Source of the DNA: Conchocele bisecta
Lineage: Eukaryota; Mollusca; Bivalvia; Lucinida; Thyasiridae
Assembly (NCBI GenBank): GCA_029237695.1
Contig: CM055266.1
Span: 115,461,370-115,525,369, forward strand
DNA length: 64,000 nt
Reading direction: 5' to 3'
Part shown: positions 44,349 through 55,639 of the stretch, in pieces
How the letters are laid out: every line of letters begins with the position of its first letter
How positions within the stretch are numbered: the stretch's first letter is position 1
Made by a program: the position numbers and the translations under genes
Notes under the pieces: model-generated
Database searches by the model: none
What the model was told of the DNA's origin: nothing
What the model saw: the letters and a program-made list of their open reading frames with translations, nothing else

Positions 44349-45828
44349 TGATGTCTCACTTTCCAACGCCGACACACGTCCCAGTAGGTCACCGCACGTG
44401 CATATGATGACGTACATGTATGACGTGATCGGACAAAACCGGGCTTATTGCACATGTGACTAGCGAAGACCAACACGTGTTCACCATCAGTAGATCGTAA
44501 CATGTCCCTAACAGGACACGTAAATCGTTTTACGAGACGATTCTCATATGCTGCCAAAATATGTTTATTAGAAAAAATAATATTTTTTTTTATACAAAAC
44601 ATGAGAATTGCCTCCTAAAACACGAGAATTATAATGGTGTTCTGTTAGTGTCGTGTAACTCGCATTTACTCGATTTCGACCTCTACACGAGATCGCGAAA
44701 ACCCTTTCATATGTATCTGACATATTCCCCAATATCCACATTTCTTCTATTTCTTAATTAAAATAATGTTTTACAGCACATGATTATCGTTTCCTAAGGC
44801 GATTATGATACTACAGTGTCCTGTTAGGGCCAGTTACATTCTCGCGTTTTCTCGCACGGTCAGACACGAGGATGGATATATTGACAAACTGTGTGGCGAC
44901 TGTGTACCTGAGACTATCTTCGGCGAACATAATGCAAATCTCGGACAGATGGAACGCAAGGTGTGGGATCACGTGTTTCCGTACGACGTGACGTCATGTT
45001 TTTTTAGATGTGATTACAGTAGATTTCCTTTAATATCTATCTAATGGAATGACATATTTTTATGAAATATATACCGCAGCAAATGCGGTACACGCCGCCT
45101 TTTATTGTATCGGCGACATTAATCTCATAATTCTGTCGTTTTGACGAAGAATCGGTTACCGTAAATGTAAATAAATAAAAACTAAAGCACGTGAATGTAA
45201 GAAAAAAACGGTACTCGATTACGAAAATGAGTTGCTGCATTTAATTTTCATTCGTTTGTTCCATGCACCTGGCTTGATTGTTTTCGCCTTTGGTATCTGA
45301 CTCAACATAATAAAATTGACACATTGCATGCTAATTAAGCAATTACGCGGCTAATCACAAGGAATTGTCGCCAATGAGTATAGGATCGAGTAAATACAAT
45401 ATCAGAGGGTTGGCCGCAACATAAGTGTTGTAGTTTGCGCACCTGAATTTAACGGATTATTAATTGGCATGTGCATTCAATAATTGGAATCACCTGACGT
45501 TAATTATTTACTAACAACCTAATTCGACAACGACCTCCAATTAAGGAAACCATTTTTATTATTCTACGATGATATGTCGTGCAAAATCAAGTTAACATGT
45601 GCATCTGTTTGTGCCTTTTGTCAATCAAAACACATATTTTGCATTTAACAAACATCATTGGAACCTAGATTTGCAATTGATAAAGCATAAAATAATAAAG
45701 CAAAACATCGCAAAACGCCGCATTTTCTGTCCATCAAAACGCCGCAAATTGTGGCAAATGTGCCAGTGATCCGTTTTATGATTTCGCCGCAAAGCAAAAA
45801 AAGTGCGGGTTTCGCGGTGGCTGTACTG

Positions 45829-46290
45829 TATAATGAAGAATAAAGATGTTGTGTCATTTGAAGCAATCTCTACTCAAATTGTGTAGTGAAATATTTAAAA
45901 TGGCGGACAGAAAAGGGCCTATAAAAACAACATTAAAGCTTCAAATTATTGTAAAACGATGTTTATGTATGTATAATGTTATTATATATATGTACCCATA
46001 AAATAAAACACATAACTTTAATGTGGTTTCTGCTATAAGAAATAGACAGAAAAGTACGTACATAAAAGGACTAGTGTGCTAAGAAAAGGACTTATATACG
46101 GGCCTCATCGTATATTTATAAAATATTTTTTTACAAAATTTACAATATTTGATAGTTAAATGCACCGCATTTGTGTTGTACTCGCTAATTAGATGTAACA
46201 AACACGTTATTGTGCCATGCTAATTTTATCAACAGCGTATATTTCAAAGTAAATCACCGCTAATTAGAATAACGAGAGTTGCGCATAAAA
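45829..46290 (+). repeat. continuation of the GGGCCTATAAAAA tandem unit
   Basis: AATGAAGAATAAAGATGTTG .. CCCATAAAATAAAACACATA (45831-46016) resumes the unit interrupted at 40311. 46017-46290 has a partial unit and unassigned AT-rich sequence up to the DIRS element. Confidence 0.7.
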
Positions 46291-46332
46291 TGGAAAATTA
46301 TTTCTAATTTTAGTTTTTATTATTCATACTCA

Positions 46333-46492
46333 CCTGAATGGTTGCAAACTGATAGGTTGCTATGAAATCGTCCTAATAATAAAAATCTGCCTACTCTAAT
46401 CACTCAAATAACCCACCATAGACCATTCCGCTCTACCCACAGCCAATTGGCTAGTCCGCTATTTAAACTCCTCCTATTATTGTTAGGTATAC
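46333..46492 (+). repeat. DIRS inverted terminal repeat (3' side, left)
   Basis: CACCTGAATGGTTGCAAAC .. GCCAATTGGCTAGTCCGCTA .. CTCCTCCTATTATT; complementary to 52858-53016. Confidence 0.9.
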
Positions 46493-46611
46493 AGCTTCAA
46501 AAGTAAATCATTTCCATATGGAAATGACACTGCTAGATAAAAATAGCCTGAAGTATACTAAGTAGGGAGAAGATAAAACCATCAAGCGGGGACGGGAGGA
46601 GGGTCTACCTT

Positions 46612-46712
46612 ACCATTCAAGGTGAGTGTATGATTAATAACCCTCTAAAAACTAAAATTAGAAATAATTTTCCATTTTTATGTCTTCAAACTAACCATGA
46701 ATGGTTGCAAGA
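46612..46712. repeat. DIRS internal complementary region, copy 1
   Basis: CCATTCAAGGTGAGTGTATG .. AAATAATTTTCCA is the complement of the left extremity (46291 onward); TTTTTATGTCTTCAAACTAA directly after is the complement of the right extremity (ending 53032). The fusion lies at about 46674. Confidence 0.9.
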
Positions 46713-46759
46713 ATTCGTAGTGATGGTGGGAGGTATTCTCACTACTCATACTCGACCGG

Positions 46760-47300
46760 AATGGTAAGGCAGATTAAAAACCCTCAAAACAGACAAAAAT
46801 ATTTGGCCTAGGTACAAACTTGGGTGTTACCTATATAGTAATAACATGGTCTCACCCTAGAATCATAGGGACGCCCAAACGGGCGGGCCCCCCCCCCCCC
46901 CTTTTCTACGAAAGTAGAAGAGAGGTGGATAAAGACAAGCACCACCACGCTAGTCTCGTTTTAGACTGACTCGTGACTCCAACCTGCTATACTTGGTTAG
47001 AACGCCGGAGAATACTCAAGGTATAGCTGCTGCTACCAGACGAAGCCCTGGCGAATGTAGTCGCCCGGCACTTCACACGCAATAACTCAACTGAGATAAA
47101 CTCAAAGTCTATACATAGTCTCATGACGACACATGACTCGTACATATCGAGAACACAGTATAAACGCCCTAAGCACTAAGGTCATCCTAACAAGCAAGTG
47201 CTGAGGAGTTAAACTGGCCCTAAAGCCAGATCAAAACCTATACCAGGTTTGACACTAACTTTTGGCCCAGGGATTCCGCAGCATGGACATCCCTATTGTT
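46760..47300 (-). pseudogene. probable DIRS tyrosine-recombinase remnant
   Basis: By position (just upstream of the ICR on the coding strand) the recombinase should lie here. In copy 2 the matching segment (about 59230-59310) reads AHYIRQ, a possible H-x-x-R box, with AGWS some 25 codons on; copy 1 has DYIR at the same place. Stops interrupt all frames. The call rests mostly on element order. Confidence 0.35.
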
Positions 47301-48871
47301 ACATAATGTTGAATGGGATTTTCTTGAAAATGCAGTGATTCCTCCTACAAAACAGGGATCCTCGGGATCTCGGAACACTGCGAGTGTCGACCACTGTATA
47401 CCTATAAACCCATGTATAGTAGACAAAGAGAATAGATCATTAACCCAAAGTGAAACACTATCCTTTTGCAACAAACTGCTACAAACTGAAAGGTAGCCTC
47501 GCCCTAATTGAAACATGTACAAAACAATGCCTCCTGGGCCAGCGTGATGAACCGTAAGAACCATAGATCACCACAAATCCCCGTTCATCAACAAAAGCAA
47601 GTGAAGTCTTCATCGAGCGGAGAGTCACACTTACCAACCCCCAGGATTCCACTGGGACTGTAAAGACAAAAACCGAATAATCGGGTAAACAGAAAAAATC
47701 GCAAACTATCGCGAACAGGTAGATCCAAACAGCCTCCTAAACTTGATGCTACCGGCTGATAAACCCACAACTGCACCCGCTGCTACTAACGGACCCAGTT
47801 CTTAAACATCTCCCTGAGATGCCAACCCCATGTCAGTCACATGAGGAACATGGAGAGAAAAGGGGGTTACTTTCCGGAACACCACATATGTATTCCGGAA
47901 CACAATCAGTACTCACTTATATGCATAAAATAAGTTAAATATAGCCTTGGCCCAAGTTTCGGCTACCATGAGCACCCGAATAACTACAATAACACTGATT
48001 GCAAGACGCAAAAACATCACCGCGCTGTGACAGGACCAAATTGGGCCATGTCTCGCTGTAATCATAGATGAACAGAAGTGTTGTCCTAACTTCTTCCGAT
48101 AAAACAATCCCCAAATAAGTTGGCTGCACGCTTAGATCAGACATTATACGAATTACGTGATGAATAAATCAATATCTCTGAGCGCTGGAATATCAAATGG
48201 TAATCGCCTAGACGAGAATGATAACGGGTAAATAAAACAATAGGATTATTGGCAGAATTGTATTTAAACGAAATAATAATATCCAGATATACCCGCGCCG
48301 ATCAAAAATCGTACTTTTAATAGTAATCCGTAACTACCGTCTATCTAACGTATTTCCCGGAATAAATACGGAAAAATCGTAACAGTTGGCAGTTACGCAT
48401 CTCCTACCAGTGCAGAGAGCGATCATAGAAAGAAGTTGAGACTACATGCACCTCGTGCATTTAGGGCCTAAACAACTCAGCTGCAGAACCACTTACTGTA
48501 GAATAAACTCAAGTAATGGCCCTATCTATCCAACGGAAGACAAAGGATTGCGATACCTCCCGTTGGCTTAAAATTGGTAATAAAAAACAACTAACGGTCG
48601 GACCGGATGTCCTAATTCTTCCGAACCTAATGCTTCATCGCACGGACTGACAGAAAGTGTGAACCACTGTCGCTGACAGGCGTGACGGAGGGAGGCCCGA
48701 ACCACAACTGATTCCAGATCATGTGGAGAAGGGATAAAGTATCTGAGGGAGAAATCTCGGTCATAGGAGAATGCTGATGTGTAAACAGTAGTGTGCTTCT
48801 ATTTAACACAATTAACATTTTGAAATACCCAATTGCTTCAGAAATGATGGAGTGACAACAGCATGTTGTAT

Positions 48872-49090
48872 ATACAGTCGATACGCGTTATGTCGACATT
48901 GCTTACATCGATATACCTGTTATGTCGATATACGCTAGTGGTCCCGGCCGAACTGCTATATAACTCATACATTACATACCTGATATATCGATATCGGAAA
49001 TGTCGACATTTCGTTTATATCGATGTGGAAAACAAGTGCCGATGGTATAATTAATACACATATACTGTAATGTCGATATGCAATTTGAAC
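48872..49090. repeat. TATGTCGATATAC-rich nested repeat
   Basis: Starts TACAGTCGATACGCG and repeats TATGTCGACAT, ATCGATATA and TATGTCGATATAC at least six times before ATACTGTAATG. It looks like a small pogo-like insertion. The same segment is at 61130-61345 in DIRS copy 2. Confidence 0.5.
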
Positions 49091-49639
49091 AGCGGGCGTC
49101 GTAAAGTCTGGTCAAACTTAATTGGCACAGGTAAGTTTTTCACACATACAAAGTGATCAAAACATGCCGCCGGTAACCGTGTTACAATCGCGGAATACCG
49201 TCAAAGCCGACCACGTAAGCCGTGGTCAACCAATTAACGACAGTGTGACGTGAAATCACAAAAATACTCTTGTTAATAGCCAATTATATGCCTGACATGA
49301 ATCGATCCGTAAATGCCATAATCATTAACGGACGCTTGTTTATAATAATTACAATTGAGTGAATTACATGCGATCTTATAAACACGAACGTTGGTATCTC
49401 AAATCACTTCCTTAGCAATGTCCAACATGCAGTACATGGGTCCGAAGTTATACTGGAACGAGTAAATAGAAAAGTCCGAATCGGTACGTGGGCGCAAACA
49501 GTGGAAAAAAATAAAACCGACGTTTGAGCCTTGCCGCAACAAAACCACAAATGGATACCCCCATCCGGACAAGATAGCACTGGACACCAACGGATGCAGA
49601 AGCCATTCCGTCAGAACCGGAGATGACCGCAGAAACCAT

Positions 49640-50290
49640 AAACACCTGTCCGTGCAGAACAGAATCCGCCGCTGTCAACCCACCCCGGAACACTGCCAAA
49701 AGCTAAACATGTTGATGTGTCCCTGAGTTTCCTGCACTGACCACCAACACACCAATGTAGGGGCTCCAATGAGCCCCCCAGCCTTCTCACGACGCGTCTG
49801 TGGACAGAAAGCGAGTAGTGGAGGAGGTAACACTATGGGAAATCCCTGTAGGAACCAGACCTCCACTGCCCACCATCTGATACATAACGTAGGAAGATGG
49901 TGATTCCTAGGCAGAGACCGATCCAAAGGATCGGGGTGCGGCCTCCATAGCCCTAGTAAGTAATACTGGAGGTCGCAAACATAACCTTCCCCTATTCTGC
50001 ACCCCGAAATTCCAGGAGTGCAGAAATTACCTAGCTGACAGAGAACCTCTGACCAGTACCCGGAAACTAAAACAAGATGCCACGCACCCTGTCCAAAGGT
50101 ACTATGATGACTGATAGATCGGTCAATAAGCTAATTCCCACCTAAGAAAAATCCTGTGTGGGAACCAACTACGACTACTCAGATCTAAATGACACAAAAC
50201 TCGGAAAACAACTTAAACTTCCGAGAGCATCTGCGGAAGGGCACGTGGAAGTACGAGACCCGCAGATCTATGGAAACAACCCAGTCTACC
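49640..50290 (-). pseudogene. DIRS reverse transcriptase / RNase H remnant, copy 1
   Basis: Reading the minus strand from 50286: DWVVSIDLRVSYFHVP (RT motif A with its Asp; downstream the frame stops). Then at about 49990-49940 DLQYYLLGLWRPHPDPLD and RWWAVEVW, the linker that precedes DIRS RNase H. Then TDAS (49790-49801), a TGA, and EGWGAHW (49766-49786), the first RNase H acidic block. Then QETQGHINM (about 49711-49735), the second. Motif C of RT (Y-x-DD) is not found in any frame, and the distance from motif A to the linker is too short for it. Frameshifts separate the blocks. Not functional. Confidence 0.85.
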
Positions 50291-50559
50291 GGGCAAATGG
50301 CGCTCCGACCACGTCCCGAACTTCCTCTATAGCACTATACTTCAAGAGAGAGACTCTACTAAACCCTTGAAAATACCCCCGTCAGGGGAAACGATCCCAC
50401 AGGAGGTAGACAAGAAGGAGCAGCAGGAGGGACCATCGGTACCGTAGCTGCCCTTTGGCCGTTCGATCGCACAATTAACAGAGGTCAAAAGAGGCGAACG
50501 AAGCAAAACTATGGCCGTTCAAGAAAAAACTAGCCGGCTATCACTGTGTCTCACCTGAC

Positions 50560-52281
50560 AAGAGCATGTCCATAGAAAACTCCAAAGACATGTTGACAAG
50601 AGGCTTAGCGGCACAAATCGCCGACTGAAGCACTGCGTCCAGAGACGATGAATCATACTGATTCAAACATAAATCGAAAGTTGGCATAGCCACAATCGAC
50701 TTAACAGCCTACACCCATGCCTTCCCAAACGCGAACCAGGACCAGGAGCCGAAGATATCCCAAACGCTGCGGCGTCCTTGTCCAGAAACGGAGATCTCAA
50801 AAACCATACCGCATAGAGGGGCATGTAGAACTTAGACCCGAGTGTGGCGATCAAAGTTTGAGCACTAGGAACCCCGCAGTGGCCAAATCCTACCTAAAGC
50901 TCCCCAATGTACGTAACAAGAAGCCCTACTGTAGGAGAGCAATGAAACCACGACAACTCCGGCAAATCCACCACCACCGAATCAGCCTCACAACAGCCAT
51001 CCGAGGAAGTACCCCTATGGGAGGCTCCACTGGCAAAACCACCAGCTGTGAAAGAGCCGACAAACCCACTAAGTACTAGGACTTAGACAGGAACTCCAGA
51101 ATCTTAGCCAACTGAATCATCATAACTCTATCGCGTGTCGAGTCCTGAATATAGACTGGGAATTCGAACTCATATACACTCGAATAAAGAGCAGGCCAGA
51201 CAAGTACGGAGCAAAGCACCACGGCGTCCAATACCACCTCGACCGTCTCCTCCGAGAACGGAAGAGCTAGATCTCGAGGAGCCGGATACAAAAACACAAT
51301 ATGTACACAGGATACGAACCCACGAACACCCCGGTCAGAAATAGTTGCTACCCCGGTGCCCGGTACCCGGTGCCTGCCCGGTGCCCGGTGCCCGGTGCCC
51401 GTAACACAATACCGGCACCTCTCCCTGCGAGAGTTAGGGTACGTTGTGACCAGGTGAATGTGATAAGCACCTGCCGCAGCAACCCTAGACTGGCAGTCAT
51501 CTACCACATACGTGGAAACTGATTCAACAGAACTGTACTGTATCGTTCCAAATAGTATATGTACTGCCGAAGCTAGTACTACATGTAGAAGCCCTATACA
51601 ACCGTCTCCTACGACGAACAGGAGAACGAGATCTAGATGAACCTGTTCCAAAACCTGAGAATGACCTCGAGGAAAAGGAAGAACAAGATCTAAACTCCGA
51701 ACCCGAAATCGAAGAGCTAACCCAAATCCTGACCTACGACGAGAATCGACTCCTCGACTTACGTGAACACGTAGAACGAAGACCAACCGAAGACAAGAAC
51801 GTCTTCCTACCGGAAGCAGCAGGCTGTCCAAGGAGAGTCTGGTGCCCGGTGCCAGGTGTTTGACCGGTGCCCGGTAGCCTAATCGGTGCCCGGTGCCCGC
51901 CGTGCCCGGTGACATAATGCCGGTGACATAATGCCCGGTGCCCGGTGCCTGGTGCCTGGTGACCGGTGCCCGGTGACATAACCGGTGCCCGGTGCCCGGT
52001 GACTGCCCGGTGCCCGGTGCCCGGTGCCCGGTGCCTGTTTCCCGGTCCCTGATGACCGGTGCCCGGTTGATGACCGATGCCCGTGACCCGGTGACCCGAT
52101 GCCCGGTGCCCGGTGCCGGTGGGGCGCCTCTACTGAGAGAGGCTGGGTCAGCTTCAAACGGGTGATATAATATCAAGAACCGCCCGAAACACACCCCTGT
52201 GATAGGTATAGCTCTCTGCGAACCGGGTGATATGAGATCAGGCACCGGCCCCAGCAGCCCGGTATCCCCTGTATGGATCAC
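50560..52281 (-). pseudogene. DIRS gag-like region
   Basis: Upstream of RT on the coding strand. A 401-codon frame (51076-52281) is open, but its middle is a translated minisatellite (APGTGHR-type). Downstream fragments read QLAKILEFLSKS, FLDKDAAAFGISS and LDAVLQSAICAAKPL, with leucine-rich helices typical of capsid-like proteins but no diagnostic motif. Called gag only from position. Copy 2 has the same blocks at 62880-64000. Confidence 0.45.
51350..52115. repeat. CCGGTGCCCGGTG minisatellite inside gag-like region
   Basis: Two clusters (about 51350-51410 and 51840-52115) of short GCCCGGT/GACCGGT units. Cluster one differs by about one unit from copy 2 (63632-63683). The unit of 6-9 bp is mostly a multiple of 3, keeping the frame open. 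Confidence 0.85.
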
Positions 52282-52857
52282 CGGCCTATCACTTAATACA
52301 AACCTCCGAAACCTCGGACGGTTCCACTGCTCCCAAGAGCTGAGACTCGGACACAGTCTTCTTCAGACGTGAGGTATGGGACCTACTAGACCCAGCCTTG
52401 TCCCACGTCGAATCCGTCCAACGGACGGACAAATCACATGGCCTCTCTTTTGCAACATCCGCAAACAGGCAAAGCACCTGTCCGTATGGGTATCCCAAGG
52501 AGAAGTCATGTGTCCACACGCAGCTGCGTGATTGCGGCATTCTAACAAGTATTGTATACAAAACCTGATAGAAGAAACGCAAAAACGCTACAAAAAATGT
52601 GTCACGGGAGCGAATCCAATTTGGGACGAACCCGTTAGGGTACGAATCGCGTACACGCGAAAATATGTGACACAAAGTAAAACACCGTGAAAAACCCACC
52701 CCAAAAAATGCAATGGAGAATAATCACGTAACACACAAGAGTGATAATAATATGTATTGAACGAAATATAATGACAAAAACGACACAATACACGGCAGAA
52801 ATTCAAAATAAGCACGAAATAAAGAGAGAGACAAATATACCTGCACTCTTGATAGCG

Positions 52858-53016
52858 TCCTAAAATAATAGGAGGAGTTTAAATAGCGGACTAGCCAATT
52901 GGCTGTGGGTAGAGCGGAATGGTCTATGGTGGGTTATTTGAGTGATTAGAGTAGGCAGATTTTTATTATTAGGACGATTTCATAGCAACCTATCAGTTTG
53001 CAACCATTCAGGTTAG
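52858..53016 (-). repeat. DIRS inverted terminal repeat (5' side, right)
   Basis: Complement of 46333-46492. On the coding strand this is the 5' terminal repeat, presumably holding the promoter. Confidence 0.9.
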
Positions 53017-53100
53017 TTTGAAGACATAAAAACTGTCTGACAATGATGCCATCTCTCATTACGTTTATTGTCATTGAGGCAACATGGCGAAATATGCGTG

Positions 53101-53359
53101 CAGGCACGGATACAGAAATAATTGCAGGGGGGGGGGTGGTCTGTAATTAAAATTTGGCACGCGCGCGCGAAATCGTAAAGTTGGGGGAAATTTTTAAATG
53201 CCAGATCGCCGCAGATGCGATTTCCTGACACCTAGGCCACGAAAAAAGTCATCCAACTATTCGAGTATTGTAGATTTTCTTTTTTTTTTTGTTTTTTTTT
53301 TTTTGCCGGGAGCAGGGGGGGATCCGGACCCCCTGGACCCTCCCCTGTATCCGCGCCTG
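53101..53359. mobile_element. CAGGCACGGATACAG MITE with 5-bp duplication
   Basis: 259 bp; CAGGCACGGATACAG at left, CTGTATCCGCGCCTG at right, GCGTG duplicated (53096-53100, 53360-53364). G-run and T-runs inside. Same 5-bp-duplication class as 34016-35327. Confidence 0.85.
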
Positions 53360-53540
53360 GCGTGTTCGGTATGTGCCGAAAACTGTAAAACAAACTGTAT
53401 TTACTGGGGTTTTAACATTTGCAAACATTGTATACGGTAACCATCATGGCCCGGGCCGAGGTTCACCACGGAAAAAGTTTTATAACACCGGGCCCTGGGT
53501 GACATGGAAACATGAAAAAAATGTTAATATATAATAAAAC

Positions 53541-55575
53541 AAGAAACGAGGCAAAGCCACGAAGGCCAGGTTTTTTCCAAGCATAGAGACTTGGGTAACA
53601 TAATTATACCCACTTTTTGTAGACTAGATGGCCGTGGCCTGCATGTCGCGCCTTGGGGCGAGGCATGGACACTAAAAAAATAGATATAGTAGATGGAAAA
53701 ACTTTAACGAAAAAACTTTAACCGGACACACGGACGGACGTATGCCAAAATGCCGACGATATCGCGCTTTCTGCAAGCGGGTGCGACAATGATGATAAAC
53801 ACCCATGTGAAGTATCAAGGTAATGGGTGAAGCAGTTGCAGAGATATAGTATAACGAAAAACTTTTAACCAAAAAACTTTAACCAGACGTACGTTAAAAA
53901 GTTAACGTTGAAAATGGCTAAGTCAATTACGTAGAAATAATAGGTGAATGTAAAAAAAATAGTCACATGTTGGATAGTTTTATGTGGTAGGCACCCCTTG
54001 GTTATGAAGCTGTGAAAGTTTGGTGGTCCTAGGTGTTACAGTACCAAAGAAATGGACTTAAACACGAAAACTTAACATTGTAAACGCGAAAACTTAACAT
54101 TCAAAATGGCTAAGTCGACTGCGCGGAAAAAATGGGTCAAGTTCAAAACAAGAAACGAGACAAAGCCACGAAGGCCAGGTTTTTTCCAAGCATGGACACT
54201 TGGATAACATAATTATACCCACTTTTTGTATACTAGGATGGCCGTGGCCTGCATGTCGCGCCTTGGGGCGAGGCATGGACACTAAAAAAATAGATATAGT
54301 AGATGGAACTTTAACGAAAAAACTTTAACCGGACACACGGACGTATGCCAAAATGCCGACGATATCGCGCTTTCCGCAAGCGGGTGCGACAATGATGATA
54401 AACACCCATGTGAAGTTTGAAGGTAATGGGCGAAGCAATTGCAGAGATATAGTATAACGAAAAAGTTTTAACCAAAAAATTTAACCAGACGTACGTTAAA
54501 AAGTTAACGTTGAAAATGGCTAAGTCAATTACGTAGAAATAATACCGTAGGTGAAGGTAAAAAAATGGTCACATGTTGGATAGTTGTATGTGGTAGGCAC
54601 CCCTTGGTTATGAAGCTGTGAAAGTTTGGTGGTCCTAGGTGGTACAGTACCAAAGAAATGGACGTAAACACGAAAACTTAACATTGTAAACGCGAAAACT
54701 TAACATTGAAAATGGCTAAGTCGACTGCGCGGAAAAAAATGGGTCAAGTTAATTAAAAAAAAATAAAGTAACATGTTGGATAGTGATATGTGGTGGGCAC
54801 CCCTTGATTATGAAGCTGTGAAAGTTTGGTGGTCCTAGGTGGTACAGTACCAAAGAAATGGACTTAAACACGAAAACTTTTACATTGAAAACGCGAAAAC
54901 TTAACATTGAAAATGGCTAAGTCGACTGCGCGGAAAAAATGGGTGAAGTTAAAAAAAAAGTAACATGTTGGATAGTGATATGTGGTGGGCACCCCTTGAT
55001 TATGAAGCTGTGGAAAGTTTGGTGGTCCTAGGTGGGGTACAGTAACAAAGAAATGGACTCAAACACGAAAACTTAACATTGATTGTGGACGTCGCCCGCC
55101 CGCCGCCCGACTTTCGCCAATCCAATAACCTGGATTTTTTTCCAAAAAACCTGGCTAAAAAAGTAACATGTTGGATAGTGAGATGGTGGGCACCCCTTGT
55201 TATAAGTGTGAAAGTTTGGTGGTCCGGTGGTTCAGTAGTACCAAAGAAATGGACTTAAACACGATTTGAAAACGCGAAAACTTAATGAAAAGGTAAGTCG
55301 ATTGCGCGGAAAAAATGGGTCAATTAAAAAAAAAAAGTATGTTGGATGATATGTGGTGGGCACCCATTGATTATGAAGCTGTGAAAGTTTGGTGGTCCTG
55401 AGTGTGGACGAGCTGAAAAGTAAAATGTAGCTCTAGTGGTACCCAAAGTAACAAAGAGGTGGTACTCACAAACACGAAAACTTAACATTGATTGTGGACG
55501 CCGCCCGCCCGCCGCCCGGCTTTCGCCAATCCAATAGCCTGGATTTTTTTCAAAAAACCTGGCTAAAAATGTTGA
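53541..55575 (+). repeat. AACAAGAAACGAGGC tandem array (D family)
   Basis: Two long units of about 600 bp (53543 and 54148, both starting ACAAGAAACGAG and CAAAGCCACGAAGGCCAGG) then four shorter ~185-210-bp units containing only the second half (ACATGTTGGATAGTGATATG .. GGCACCCCTTGATTATGAAG), the last two ending in GTGGACGYCGCCCGCCCGCC and AAAAAACCTGGCTAAAAA. 5' GCCAGGTTTTTT pairs with 3' AAAAAACCTGGC. Confidence 0.8.
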
Positions 55576-55639
55576 TGTCATGTTTTCTTTTTCTTTCATG
55601 ATAGTAACAGTACTCGTGCTTGGTTCCAATAAAAGTGTC

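Larger units (their letters stand above)
40312..45828. mobile_element. TA-flanked TIR element, CAGTACAG family, copy 2
   Basis: Ends CAGTACAGCCACCGCG..CCCG and its complement (45806-45828), TA on both sides. Length 5.5 kb, inflated by nested insertions (41338-41554, the repeats at 41591-41742 and 41857-42110, 42345-43543, 44106-44348). The interior shares GCGGCAAAAC blocks and TGAGAATCGTCT hairpins with copy 1. No transposase frame. The unoccupied site survives in the preceding tandem unit at 40095-40120. Confidence 0.8.
46291..53032 (-). mobile_element. DIRS-like tyrosine-recombinase retrotransposon, copy 1 (defective)
   Basis: 6.74 kb, coding strand minus. Left and right inverted terminal repeats (about 46333-46492 and 52858-53016) pair over ~160 bp, with different outermost 35-45 bp. 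An internal complementary region (46612-46712) contains the complement of the left extremity fused to the complement of the right extremity, the diagnostic DIRS design for circular intermediates. Order on minus: gag-like region with repeats, reverse transcriptase, RNase H, then a region where a recombinase is expected, then the ICR and the 3' ITR. All coding parts carry stops and frameshifts. No target duplication, as expected for recombinase-mediated insertion. Confidence 0.88.

Noticed and set aside
51076..52281. 401-codon frame on minus as a novel repetitive protein
   Set aside because: Its middle is the translated GCCCGGT minisatellite, and the frame lies in a defective DIRS gag region; the length comes from a 3-multiple repeat, not from protein selection that can be shown.
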